This document shows positions 16,387-26,355 of a stretch of DNA of 64,000 nucleotides, piece after piece. The stretch spans positions 2,108,001 to 2,172,000 of the forward strand of contig NZ_JACCFE010000002.1 of the NCBI RefSeq assembly GCF_014256275.1, read 5' to 3'. Below the pieces are notes generated by a model, which searched no databases, had not been told where the DNA came from, and was given only the letters and a program-made list of their open reading frames with translations. Both the position numbers and the translations under genes were made by a program. How positions within the stretch are numbered: the first letter of the stretch is position 1; the number at the start of each line of letters is the position of its first letter. This DNA comes from Rhodococcus sp. 4CII. GTDB taxonomy: Bacteria > Actinomycetota > Actinomycetes > Mycobacteriales > Mycobacteriaceae.

Positions 16387-17307
16387 TCAGCGGTTCCAGT
16401 CGCCGAGACCGTCGGAGCCGCTCAGCGTGCCGCCCGCGGTGTTCTGCACGACCACGGCGTCGCCCTTCTTCGAGTTCTCGTAGAACCACTTGGCGTCCTC
16501 GGTGCTCACGTTGAGGCAGCCGTGACTGGTGTCCGTGTTGCCCTGCGCGTTCACCGACCAGGGTGCCGCGTGGACGAAGATGCCGCTGTACGACATGCGG
16601 GTGGCGTACTCGACGTACGTGCGGTAGCCCTCCGCGGAGTCGACCGGCACCCCGTACGTGGAGGAATCCATGTACATGTCCCGGAACTTGTCGCCGATGA
16701 TGTACGTGCCGTTGGGGGTCTCGTGATCGGTCTTGCCCATCGACGTCGGCATCGTCTTGACCACCTCGCCGTTGCGGGTGACAGTGATCTGCTTGGTGTT
16801 GTCGTCCGCGGTCGCCACGAAGGCGTCACCGATGGTGAACGTGGAGTGCGAATCGCCGGCATCCACCGTGACCTCGGTGTTCGCGGGCCAGAACTCGGTG
16901 GGCTTCCACCGCACCTGGCTGTCGTTGATCCAGTAGAAGCCACCCTCGACCGGCTGGCTGGTGGTGACCTTGATGGCGCGCTCGGCGGCGGCGCGGTCGC
17001 CGATCGCCTCGTTGAACCGGATGATCACCGGCTGCGCGACACCCACGACCTCGCCCGCACCCGGGTTGAGGGACGGAGCCGAGAAGTTGGCCGGCGCGGG
17101 AGCCGGTTCCGGAAGCGGCAGTTGCGGCGCGCCGGGGAGACCGGGCAGCGCGGGAATGGCCGGGATCTCGGGTCCACCGGGAAACAGCGGTGCGGCCTGT
17201 GCGGCCCCTACCAGCGCCGTTCCCGACACGACAGCGCCGGTCAGTGCGACAGCGACGCGCGAAGACCAGTGCTTGTTCCTGGAAAAACCGATTCCTGACT
17301 TGCCCAT
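16387..17307 (-). CDS. L,D-transpeptidase (YkuD family, Ig-like plus catalytic domain)
   Basis: A 306-residue secreted peptidoglycan crosslinking enzyme that makes 3-3 bonds. I start at the ATG at 17307 (MGKSGIGFSRN), giving a signal peptide ending GAAQAAP. A Pro-rich linker follows (residues about 40-75), then an Ig-like domain (residues about 78-165) and the YkuD domain with the catalytic block YSGIFVHAAPWSVNAQGNTD and SHGCLNVS, with Cys near residue 264 and its partner His in FVHAAPW. The arrangement resembles mycobacterial LdtMt enzymes, although without a C-terminal extension beyond GDWNR. It stands alone, with a hairpin terminator behind it. Confidence 0.95.
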   Translation of the reverse strand: MGKSGIGFSRNKHWSSRVAVALTGAVVSGTALVGAAQAAPLFPGGPEIPAIPALPGLPGAPQLPLPEPAPAPANFSAPSLNPGAGEVVGVAQPVIIRFNEAIGDRAAAERAIKVTTSQPVEGGFYWINDSQVRWKPTEFWPANTEVTVDAGDSHSTFTIGDAFVATADDNTKQITVTRNGEVVKTMPTSMGKTDHETPNGTYIIGDKFRDMYMDSSTYGVPVDSAEGYRTYVEYATRMSYSGIFVHAAPWSVNAQGNTDTSHGCLNVSTEDAKWFYENSKKGDAVVVQNTAGGTLSGSDGLGDWNR

Positions 17308-17476
17308 ATGACCACTCTCGTTCGACGACGTGTACAACGCGCGTCCCCGACGGACCTATCACTCGCGCACTGCCATTAACACACATCATCCGGCCACGAG
17401 CAATTTGCCCGCAATCGTTGCCGCTCCGCGGCCTGCGCGACCTGGGTGTCACCGCGTGGTCAAGAAGTGCTCACGA

Positions 17477-19156
<1,680 letters not shown>

Positions 19157-19248
19157 AGTTCTCCCCTACCCGAGTACGCGCAGTCAAACGTCGAAATGTG
19201 ACACCAGACTATAACGTGTTCCACTCTTGCGCGAGAACCCGCGGACGG

Positions 19249-19470
19249 TCAGACGGCGTCGCCCGGCTCCACCCGGAATCCGACCTTCAGCGTGACCTGG
19301 TAGTGCGCGACGGCGCCGTTCTCGACGTGGCCCCGCGTCTCGACCACCTCGAACCATTCGACGTTGCGCACGGTCTCGTTGGTCCGCGCGATGGCGTTCT
19401 TGATGGCCGCGTCGGTGCTGTCGCTCGACGAACCGACGACCTCGACGACCCGGTACACGTGATCACTCAT
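19249..19470 (-). CDS. dodecin (flavin-binding/storage protein)
   Basis: A 73-residue protein beginning MSDHVYRVVEVVGSSSDSTD and containing AIARTNETVRNVEWFEVVET, the helix and strand pattern of dodecins, which form 12-subunit shells that store flavins. The Trp in VEWFEV corresponds to the residue stacking on the flavin. ATG at 19470 follows AAAGGAAT. Length is normal for the family. It follows the serine hydrolase gene with an 18-base gap and could share its transcript. Confidence 0.94.
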   Translation of the reverse strand: MSDHVYRVVEVVGSSSDSTDAAIKNAIARTNETVRNVEWFEVVETRGHVENGAVAHYQVTLKVGFRVEPGDAV

Positions 19471-19488
19471 CAGGGATTCCTTTCGTGG

Positions 19489-20694
19489 TTACTTGTCGTT
19501 CCGGACGATCGACTGCGCCTCGACACCGAGCCGGGCCAGACGAAGATCACCGAGCGCCGTGAACGAACTGCCGAGCCGGTTGGTGACGAAACCCAGCGCC
19601 AGTCCGCTCTCGAGGTCGGCATAGGCGCCGGACCCGCCGACGCCGTAGTGCCCGATCGCGTTCGCAGGTTGTTCCCGCGTCATGAAGATCGGCCGGTGGT
19701 AGCCGAGCGACCACCGCGGCCGGATACCGAGAACGTAATCGCGGTCGTGGGTCTGCACCTGCGACATCTGCGCGATGGTGGACGTGCGCAGGAACCGGCG
19801 GCCGTCGAGTCTGCCACCGTTGGCGATGGCCCCGTACATGCGGGCGAGGGCCCGTGCGCTGAACACGCCGTTCCAGCCGGGCATCACCGCGTCGTGCACC
19901 GCGGGGTTGCGGACCAGTACGTCGAAACCCTGCGGCATCGCCGCCTCGGCGAGTCCGCGGGTGGGCCCGACGAGCGACAGCACGTTCGACGTGAGTTCCC
20001 AGTTGAGTCCGGCCGGGTTGATGTGCGGGAACAGTTTCGCGATCCGCGGACGGTGCCGGCCGGGTACCTGGTACCAGAAGTCGTCGACGCCGAGCGGTCC
20101 GGCGATTTCGTCCTGTACCACCTGGACGAACGGCTTCCCGGTGACGCGGGCGATCAGTTCGGCCACCAGCCACCCATAGGTGACGGCGTGATAGCCGGGA
20201 CCGCGCAGGCGGCGCGGATCCGCCGGGGTGGCCGCGAGCGCCTGCACGACGGCGTCGTAGTCGAGGAGGTCGAGCGGGCTCCGCATCAGCCCCCGCACCT
20301 TGTGCAGCCCGGCGCGGTGCGTGAGGAGTTCGCGGACGGTGATGTCGTCCTTGCCCGCCGCGCCGAACTCGGGCCAATAGCGCGCAATCGGTGCGTCGTA
20401 GTCGATCAGGCGGCGCTCCGCGAGCCGGTGTACGACAGTACTGGCCACGCCTTTTCCCGTCGAGAACGACAGGGCCATCGTGTCGCGGTCCCACCGGCGG
20501 TCGCGGTCGGCCCAGCCCGCCCAGATGTCGAGGACCTTCTCGCCCCGGAGGTAGACGGTGAGGGCCCCGCCGCCGTGCTGAGGCTGCCGGTACATCGCGA
20601 AGAACTGGTCGGCGAGCGGCAGGAACCGGGGATCGACGTGCAGCTCCGTCCGTGGCACGGACGGAGGCCGGGGAACTCGAACGCTGGTCGACAT
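19489..20694 (-). CDS. serine hydrolase of the class C beta-lactamase/esterase family
   Basis: A 401-residue enzyme with the penicillin-binding fold. The ATG at 20694 follows GGAGGTGG. The catalytic SxxK is S78-T-G-K81 in MALSFSTGKGVAS, the tyrosine of the second motif lies in YHAVTYGWLVAEL, and the third motif is HYGVGGSGAYADLESGLALG. There is no signal peptide. Proteins of this kind in rhodococci and mycobacteria are mostly carboxylesterases (EstB/LipE-like) rather than true beta-lactamases. Probably transcribed with dodecin. Substrate unknown. Confidence 0.92.
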   Translation of the reverse strand: MSTSVRVPRPPSVPRTELHVDPRFLPLADQFFAMYRQPQHGGGALTVYLRGEKVLDIWAGWADRDRRWDRDTMALSFSTGKGVASTVVHRLAERRLIDYDAPIARYWPEFGAAGKDDITVRELLTHRAGLHKVRGLMRSPLDLLDYDAVVQALAATPADPRRLRGPGYHAVTYGWLVAELIARVTGKPFVQVVQDEIAGPLGVDDFWYQVPGRHRPRIAKLFPHINPAGLNWELTSNVLSLVGPTRGLAEAAMPQGFDVLVRNPAVHDAVMPGWNGVFSARALARMYGAIANGGRLDGRRFLRTSTIAQMSQVQTHDRDYVLGIRPRWSLGYHRPIFMTREQPANAIGHYGVGGSGAYADLESGLALGFVTNRLGSSFTALGDLRLARLGVEAQSIVRNDK

Positions 20695-20787
20695 CGACCA
20701 CCTCCGATCTCGCTGCCGTATGTCCTACGGCAGTTGCGTCAACCCATTGTGACTACCGTCACCATACGACGCGGACCGGGGTGGTGT

Positions 20788-21303
20788 TCAGGGAAGCCGC
20801 CACACAGTTGTGCCGTCGCTGATACATGCTTGACCTGCAAGGAAATTGATGGCCAGAGACGGCCCCGCGGCGCACACGACGCCCTTGGCCGGATCGGCGA
20901 CGAGCGCCTGCCCTCCCGGACCGCTCAGGACCAGGGCGGGACCGGCAGTGTCGACCGTCCCGATCGCCACGCTGTCGGGCCCGACCGCGATCGCGGCCAC
21001 GACACCTCGGCGCGACTCGGCCGCTCCGACACCACCGCCCAGTCCGGCGCCGAGCGCCGTTCCCGCATACGCCGCGTCGGCGAAACCGACACCGTCGGTG
21101 CCGAACGCCGCCGAATTGCTGCTCGGGTCGGCGTTGGCCCCGCACGCGGTGCGATCGACGACCGTGGTGTGGCCCCGGCCCGGCGGGGACACGCAGGAGA
21201 GGGAGGCGGCCGACGCGGTGGCCGGCGCGAGCATCAGGGTCCCGAGAGCCGTCGCGACGACCCCGAGGACGAGTCCGGTAGTACCGACCGTCGTGTGTTC
21301 CAT
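20788..21303 (-). CDS. secreted small protein, DUF6764-like
   Basis: A 171-residue protein with a signal peptide (hydrophobic TGLVLGVVATALGTLML, cleavage after TASA). The mature part is Gly/Ala-rich with repeated short hydrophobic strands (GVGFADAAYAGTALGAG, VVAAIAVGPDSVAIGTVDTA) and four cysteines, in SCVSPP, RTACGAN, VVCAAG and QACISD, which could form two disulfides. The ATG at 21303 follows a modest GAGGT site. I believe it matches a family of actinobacterial secreted proteins listed as DUF6764, but that name is from memory. No function known. Confidence 0.75.
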   Translation of the reverse strand: MEHTTVGTTGLVLGVVATALGTLMLAPATASAASLSCVSPPGRGHTTVVDRTACGANADPSSNSAAFGTDGVGFADAAYAGTALGAGLGGGVGAAESRRGVVAAIAVGPDSVAIGTVDTAGPALVLSGPGGQALVADPAKGVVCAAGPSLAINFLAGQACISDGTTVWRLP

Positions 21304-21356
21304 GGCGACCTCACATTGTTCCCGACCCGACCGTCCCGAGCCTACGTGAGCGCCGG

Positions 21357-22385
21357 CTATTTGCGGTCTCGGTCCCGACTCGGTTGTACCCGCTTGGGTT
21401 CCCCCGGCATTTTCGGGTAATTGGGCGGGTACGGGAGATCGCCCAGGCCGTTCGCGGTGTCGCGTTCGGCCATCTCCAGCAGCACGTCCAGAGATTGCGC
21501 CACGTCACCCATGGTCGCCATGGGGTCGCCGCGCTTCTCGAGCAGGGCGGGCACGGTCGCGATGGTGAAGTCGTCGGGCTCGACGTCGACGAGTTCGTCC
21601 CAGGTGACGGGCGTCGACACGGTCGCGATCGGGGTCTTGCGGGCCGAATAGGCGGACGCGATGGTCTTGTCGCGCGCGTTCTGGTTGAAATCGAGGAAGA
21701 TGCGTTCGCCGCGTTCCTCCTTCCACCACGACGTGGTGGCCCGGTCGCCGCTGCGCCGCTCGATCTCCCGGGCCAGCGCGATGCCGGCGCGCCGCACCTC
21801 GATGAAGTCCCAGCGCGGCTCGATGTGGAGGTACACGTGCAGACCGCGGCCGCCCGACGTCTTGGGGTAGCCGACGAGGCCCAGTTCGTCCAGCAGCGGC
21901 CGGAGCACGTCCAACGCGACCGCGCGGGCGTCGTCGAATCCGGTGCCGGGCTGCGGGTCCAGGTCGATGCGCAGTTCGTCCGGGTGATCGACGTCGGGAC
22001 ACCGGACGGCCCACGGGTGGAACGTGATGCTGCCGAGGTTCGCCGCCCACACGATGTTCGCGGCGCTGCGCACGCGGAGCACGTCGGCCGTGCGGCCGGA
22101 CGGGAACGTGACCTCACACGACTCGACGTGGTCGGGACGCTTCGCGGGCACCCGTTTCTGGTAGATCTCCTCCCCCTCGACGCCGTCCGGGAACCGTTGC
22201 AGGTGCGTCGGCCGGTCGACCAGGGCGCCGAGCAGCGCACCGTTCAGTGCCACCGTGCGGTAGTACTCCACCAGGTGCCGTTTCGTGCCGCCCTCGGCGC
22301 CGAGTTTCGGGTAGTAGATCTTGTCGGGACTCGACAGCCGCACGGCGACGCCGTCGACGTCGAGTTCTTCGGCGGGACTCGCCAT
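21357..22385 (-). CDS. archaeo-eukaryotic primase-type polymerase (Prim-PolC / LigD polymerase-domain protein)
   Basis: A 342-residue stand-alone homologue of the LigD polymerase domain. It begins with DVDGVAVRLSSPDKIYYPKL. The metal-binding motif is ELRIDLDPQPGTGFDDA (the DxD), and the TSGGRGLHVYLHIEPRWDF block carries the conserved His. It should fill short gaps with a ribonucleotide preference. The ATG directly abuts the stop codon of the ligase gene (TAG then ATG), so the two products are made from one transcript. In mycobacteria, Prim-PolC and LigC work together in excision repair of DNA, which fits this pairing. Confidence 0.93.
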   Translation of the reverse strand: MASPAEELDVDGVAVRLSSPDKIYYPKLGAEGGTKRHLVEYYRTVALNGALLGALVDRPTHLQRFPDGVEGEEIYQKRVPAKRPDHVESCEVTFPSGRTADVLRVRSAANIVWAANLGSITFHPWAVRCPDVDHPDELRIDLDPQPGTGFDDARAVALDVLRPLLDELGLVGYPKTSGGRGLHVYLHIEPRWDFIEVRRAGIALAREIERRSGDRATTSWWKEERGERIFLDFNQNARDKTIASAYSARKTPIATVSTPVTWDELVDVEPDDFTIATVPALLEKRGDPMATMGDVAQSLDVLLEMAERDTANGLGDLPYPPNYPKMPGEPKRVQPSRDRDRK

Positions 22386-23429
22386 CTAGGAACCTCCGGC
22401 CAGAACGTCGGCAAGGTCGTATCGCACCGGGACCTCCAATTGCTGATACGTGCATTCTTCGGGCGTCCGGTCCGGACGCCAGCGCAGAAACCGCGCGGCG
22501 TGCCGGAATCGCGCGCCCTCCATCTGGTCGTACGCCACCTCGACCACCCGTTCGGGGCGCAGCGGCACCCAGGTGCGGTCGTTGCCCGACTGCCACCGCG
22601 TCGGCGCGCCGTCGGCGACGACGTCCTCGCCGACGCGCAGTTCGTCGAGTTCGGCGAGCAGTTCGATCCGCCGCGCCGCCGTGAACGCCGACGCGCCACC
22701 GACCATCGCCATCTGGTCGCCGTCGTACAGTCCGAGCAGCATCGACCCGATCCCCGGCTGGCTCTTGTGCGGTCGGTATCCGATGACGACGCAGTCGGCG
22801 GTGCGGGCGTGCTTCACCTTCACCATCTCCCGCTTGTTCGGCAGGTACGGACCCACCAGCTTCTTGGCCACCACCCCGTCGAGGCCGGCTCCCTCGAACG
22901 CCTCGAACCATTGCGTGGCGACCTCGCTGGACTCGGTGGCCGCGGTGACGTGGCAGCTCGGTCCGCCACCGACGGTCTCGACGAGTTGCGCGCGCCGGAC
23001 GGAGAAGTCCTCCCGGCTGAAGTCGCGGTCGCCGAGGGCGAGCAGGTCGAACGCGACGAACTGGGCCGGCGTCTTCTCCGAGAGCATGGTGACGCGGCTC
23101 TCCGCCGGATGGATGCGCTCCGACAACGACTCCCAGTCGAGTCGGGTGCGGCCGTCGATGTCGCGGGGGACGACGAGTTCGCCGTCGACCACGCACCGTT
23201 CCGGCAGCTCCTCTCGCACCGCCCGCACGAGTTCGGGAAAGTACCTGGCCAGATCTTTTCCGCCCCGCGAGCCGAGCACCACCTCGTCGCCGTCACGGAA
23301 CACGAGGGTGCGGAAACCGTCCCATTTCGGTTCGTACGACCAAGCGAGCCCGGAGTCCGGTTGCACCGGAAGGGACGACGCAGCCTTCGCGAGCATCGGC
23401 TGCAACGGAGGCATCACGGGGAGATCCAC
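22386..23429 (-). CDS. ligC: ATP-dependent DNA ligase, LigC type
   Basis: A 347-residue ligase. The active-site lysine is K35 in motif I (EPKWDGFR), with later nucleotidyltransferase motifs CVVDGELVV, FVAFDLLALGDRDF and EGVVAKK-like LDGVVAKKLVG. The C-terminal OB domain runs to PVRYDLADVLAGGS. It has no polymerase or nuclease domain, and its length matches mycobacterial LigC. It is immediately upstream of the Prim-PolC gene on the same strand, with no base between the two reading frames. The role is gap sealing in base-excision repair and back-up end joining. The 148 bases upstream (23430-23577) separate it from the divergent lipoprotein gene and should contain both promoters. Confidence 0.93.
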   Translation of the reverse strand: MDLPVMPPLQPMLAKAASSLPVQPDSGLAWSYEPKWDGFRTLVFRDGDEVVLGSRGGKDLARYFPELVRAVREELPERCVVDGELVVPRDIDGRTRLDWESLSERIHPAESRVTMLSEKTPAQFVAFDLLALGDRDFSREDFSVRRAQLVETVGGGPSCHVTAATESSEVATQWFEAFEGAGLDGVVAKKLVGPYLPNKREMVKVKHARTADCVVIGYRPHKSQPGIGSMLLGLYDGDQMAMVGGASAFTAARRIELLAELDELRVGEDVVADGAPTRWQSGNDRTWVPLRPERVVEVAYDQMEGARFRHAARFLRWRPDRTPEECTYQQLEVPVRYDLADVLAGGS

Positions 23430-23577
23430 CCGTCCATACTGTCACCACGATTGGCAAATCGGACAGCGATGTAATCAAATTATGCGCGACACGGCAATTG
23501 CGGTGGACACGGTCGAGGTGGCAACGGTCATCTCAGAGGAACGGGTGGCGGGACGTCACCCGACGGAGGGGTCAGAC

Positions 23578-24174
23578 ATGACAGGGTTAGTTCGGCGGGT
23601 GTGTACCGCAGTCGTCGCGGTGTCGGCGACGGTAGTTCTGATCGCGGGGTGCGGTTCGGACACCACGCCCACCGCGGTGCCGGAGTCGGGTGCCTCCGCG
23701 GCCACCTCGTCCAGCCATTCGACCACCGTGATCGACGGCCAGGAGGGCGAGGACGCCGGCGGCGACGTCGACTTCGAGGTCGAGATCGGTGAGTGCGTGA
23801 AGCTCGGCGGCACCGTCACCGACGCCGAGATCGACAAGGCGGTGTGCGGCAGCGCCGACTCGAACTACAAGGTGATCGCCAAGGCCCCGAAGAACAGCCA
23901 GTGCATCAGCGACGCCGACTCGTACTACTACGAGACCCTCGGCGGTGTCGAGCAGGGCGCGATCTGCCTCGACGTGGACTGGATCATCGGCGGATGCATG
24001 GATGTCGGCGGCGAGGATCCCGCGCGCATCGAGTGCACCGACACCAAGGCGGTCGACGGCGTGAAGGTGACGGAGATCGTGCAGGGCGCCACGTCCGTGG
24101 ACTCGTGCGGCACGTCGTCCAACGGATACGAGTACCCCGAGCGCAAGTTCGTCGTCTGCGTCGACGAACTCTGA
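23578..24174 (+). CDS. LppU/SCO3897-family lipoprotein
   Basis: A 198-residue exported lipoprotein. I chose ATG 23578 after GGAGGGG. The signal peptide RRVCTAVVAVSATVVLIAGC ends in a lipobox (LIAGC). A Ser/Thr-rich linker follows, then a domain beginning GECVKLGGTVTDAEIDKAVC with regularly spaced cysteines (QCISD, AICLD, GGCMD, IECTD, DSCGT, VVCVD) that probably pair into disulfides. The layout matches LppU-type lipoproteins of mycobacteria and streptomycetes, of unknown function. It is convergent with corA across a 12-base-stem hairpin. Confidence 0.85.
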   Translation: MTGLVRRVCTAVVAVSATVVLIAGCGSDTTPTAVPESGASAATSSSHSTTVIDGQEGEDAGGDVDFEVEIGECVKLGGTVTDAEIDKAVCGSADSNYKVIAKAPKNSQCISDADSYYYETLGGVEQGAICLDVDWIIGGCMDVGGEDPARIECTDTKAVDGVKVTEIVQGATSVDSCGTSSNGYEYPERKFVVCVDEL

Positions 24175-24181
24175 CCGGGCG

Positions 24182-24215
24182 CCGGCCGGCTGCCGACTGG
24201 TCCGCAGCCGGCCGG
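24182..24215. terminator. bidirectional hairpin terminator
   Basis: Perfect 12-base stem CCGGCCGGCTGC (24182-24193) with GCAGCCGGCCGG (24204-24215) and a ten-base loop, placed between the convergent stops of the lipoprotein gene (24174) and corA (24218). No U-run on either side, as is usual in high-GC actinobacteria. Confidence 0.7.
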
Positions 24216-24217
24216 GC

Positions 24218-25348
24218 TCACAGCCAGCCCCGGCGTTTGAAGATCGTGTACAGCCCGGCGCAGGTGAGCATCATCAGCGACAGGGCGAACGGATACCCAC
24301 CCGCCCAGTGCAGTTCGGGCATGTGGTCGAAGTTCATGCCGTAGACGGTCCCGATCAGGGTGGGCGCGAAGAGGATCGCCGCCCACGCCGACACCTTCTT
24401 GATCTCCTCGTTCTGGGCGTAGCTGGCCTGCGTCAGGTTGCGCATCTCCTCGTTCTGCTCCTGCGACACCAGGGTGGCGTTGACGGTGAGGATGTTCCCG
24501 AGCAGCTGCCGGAAACCATCGGCCCGCTCCACCACCACGGTCGCGTGGTCGGTGACGTCACGCAGGTAACGCTGCAGTTCCTCGTCGGTGTTGTACTTCT
24601 CGAATCCGTCCGACAACCCCCGCAGCATCCCGAGCAGCGGCCTTGTGGCCCTCTGGAATTCGATGACCTCGCGGGTGAGTTCGTAGATGCGCCGCGACAC
24701 GCCCGGCGCTCCGCTGAACACCTCGGTCTCGATCTCGTCGATGTCGTTCTGCAGACCGGCGATCACCGGCGCGTACCCGTCGACCACAGCGTCGAGGATG
24801 GCGTAGAGGACGGCCTCGGGTCCGAGCCGGAGCAGATCCGGATTGCTCTCCATCCGCCTGCGGACCGCCGACAGGTCGGGAGATTCACTGTGCCGGACGG
24901 TGAGCACGAACGTCGGACCGCAGAAGACGTGCAGCTCACCGAATTCGACGCGCTCGGTCTCGTCGCAGTACCGCGCGGCGCGCAGGACCACGAACAGCGT
25001 CTTGCCGTACCGCTCGAGTTTGGGCCGCTGATGGGCGACGATCGCGTCCTCGACGGCCAGCTCGTGCAGATCGAATTGCCTTGCTGCCGCGTACAACTGG
25101 GCGTCGTTCGGCCGGTACATCCCGATCCATGCCATCGACGACGAGTCCGGCAGATTCCCGAGGGCCTCCGACAGCGTGGCGGGTGTGGCGGTCTTCCTGC
25201 CGTCGCGGTATACGGCGCTGTTGACGACGGTCTCCTCGGCCGGTGTCGGCTCGAGGGGACGGCGCGGGGCCGCATGACCGGCGGCGGCGTCGGACAGACC
25301 GGCGGAACGGCTGGGCAGGAGGGAACGGATCGGGCGCAGCTGAGGCAT
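24218..25348 (-). CDS. corA: CorA-family magnesium/cobalt transporter
   Basis: A 376-residue channel subunit. The N-terminal two thirds form the cytosolic funnel (WIGMYRPNDAQLYAAARQFD, LHELAVEDAIVAHQRPKLER), followed by the long stalk helix, the first membrane helix (SAWAAILFAPTLIGTVYGMN) carrying the essential GMN signature, and the second helix (YPFALSLMMLTCAGLYTIF) ending with basic KRRGWL. The start at ATG 25348 lacks a strong ribosome site, so a nearby alternative is possible; the first 45 residues are poorly conserved in type. It should act as a pentamer importing Mg2+. Confidence 0.94.
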   Translation of the reverse strand: MPQLRPIRSLLPSRSAGLSDAAAGHAAPRRPLEPTPAEETVVNSAVYRDGRKTATPATLSEALGNLPDSSSMAWIGMYRPNDAQLYAAARQFDLHELAVEDAIVAHQRPKLERYGKTLFVVLRAARYCDETERVEFGELHVFCGPTFVLTVRHSESPDLSAVRRRMESNPDLLRLGPEAVLYAILDAVVDGYAPVIAGLQNDIDEIETEVFSGAPGVSRRIYELTREVIEFQRATRPLLGMLRGLSDGFEKYNTDEELQRYLRDVTDHATVVVERADGFRQLLGNILTVNATLVSQEQNEEMRNLTQASYAQNEEIKKVSAWAAILFAPTLIGTVYGMNFDHMPELHWAGGYPFALSLMMLTCAGLYTIFKRRGWL

Positions 25349-25653
25349 GGCACGGAGCTTTCGAGGAAAAGTGGGCAGCGCGGAACTGCGCTGAGGAACA
25401 CGGACCGTGAAACCGTGCCCCTACCGGTGGAACGGTTTCAGTTGGTACTCGGGGGTCGGCTTCTCATCGGATGCCACACCTCCTTGCTCTCTCGAAAAGG
25501 CAGCTCACGACGTGGGCGAACTGCAGACCGCAGGACACGATACCCCCGGCGACCGGCCGCGACAACCTGGAATATCTGCCGTGTCGGTCCCGGATCCGGC
25601 GCGTCCGGCGGCAGATACTGGGCCGGCACCGAATCACCACCGAGAGGCCCCTG
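25349..25653. other. intergenic region between corA and exonuclease gene
   Basis: These 305 bases lie between the divergent starts of corA (minus) and the exonuclease gene (plus). An open frame continues upstream of the exonuclease ATG here, but its residues (Arg/Pro-rich, no family resemblance) do not look coding. I see no convincing riboswitch fold, hairpin or operator, although a metal-responsive leader in front of corA would be a reasonable thing to search for. Confidence 0.45.
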
Positions 25654-26349
25654 ATGACAAGCTGGTCGGACAAACCGATCTGCGCGTTCGATCTCGAGAC
25701 GACGGGGCCCGACCCCACCGATGCCCGCATCGTCTCCGCGTGCATCGCCCTCGTCGACGCCCACCACTTCGAGTCGCGAACCTGGCTGCTCGATCCGGAG
25801 GTCGCGATCCCGGACGGCGCGTCGGCCGTGCACGGCATCTCCACGGAGTACGCCCGGACCCACGGCCAGGACTACGCCACCGGGTACGGGGAGATCCGCG
25901 ACGCCCTGTACGACGCCTGGACCCGGGACTTCGCCGTCGTCGCGTTCAACGCGTCGTACGACCTGACCGTCATGCACACCGAGGGCCTGCGCCTCGGACG
26001 TCCCGAACTCCTGACCGGCGTCGTCGTCGACCCGTACGTCATCGACCGCGAGATGGACCGGTACCGCAAGGGCAGGCGCACCCTGGGCGCGGTGTGCAAG
26101 CACTACGGCATCGCGCTGGAGGACGCCCACGAGGCGGAGGCCGACGCGGTCGCCGCCGCGCACCTCGCCCGGACCCTCGCGCAGGAGTACCCGAATCTGC
26201 GGGCCCTCGACATCATGACCCACCAGACCGACTGGCATGCCGAACGCCAGCGCGACTTCGCCGACTACCTCCTCCGGCAGGGCCGGGACGCGTCGGATGT
26301 CAACGGTGAGTGGCCCATCCGCGGTCTCACACAGTTCCGGATCGCCTGA
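25654..26349 (+). CDS. DEDDh 3'-5' exonuclease (DnaQ-like)
   Basis: A 231-residue exonuclease. The ATG at 25654 (MTSWSDKPICAFDLETTGPD) follows GAGAGG. The three exonuclease motifs are present: Exo I is FDLETTGPDP, Exo II lies in VAFNASYDLTVMH and Exo III is HEAEADAVAAAHLA, giving the DEDDh set. It could be a stand-alone proofreading or repair exonuclease related to the polymerase III epsilon subunit. Its stop lies six bases from the stop of the convergent NRPS gene, with no space for a separate terminator. Confidence 0.92.
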   Translation: MTSWSDKPICAFDLETTGPDPTDARIVSACIALVDAHHFESRTWLLDPEVAIPDGASAVHGISTEYARTHGQDYATGYGEIRDALYDAWTRDFAVVAFNASYDLTVMHTEGLRLGRPELLTGVVVDPYVIDREMDRYRKGRRTLGAVCKHYGIALEDAHEAEADAVAAAHLARTLAQEYPNLRALDIMTHQTDWHAERQRDFADYLLRQGRDASDVNGEWPIRGLTQFRIA

Positions 26350-26355
26350 CCGGGT

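Noticed and set aside
17446..17476. Fourth copy of the palindromic repeat family
   Set aside because: Only one arm-like stretch (GTCAAGAAGTGCTCACG) resembles the family, with mismatches and no partner arm nearby.
19489..20694. True beta-lactamase conferring resistance
   Set aside because: No signal peptide, and the motif context fits the esterase branch of the fold; resistance cannot be inferred.
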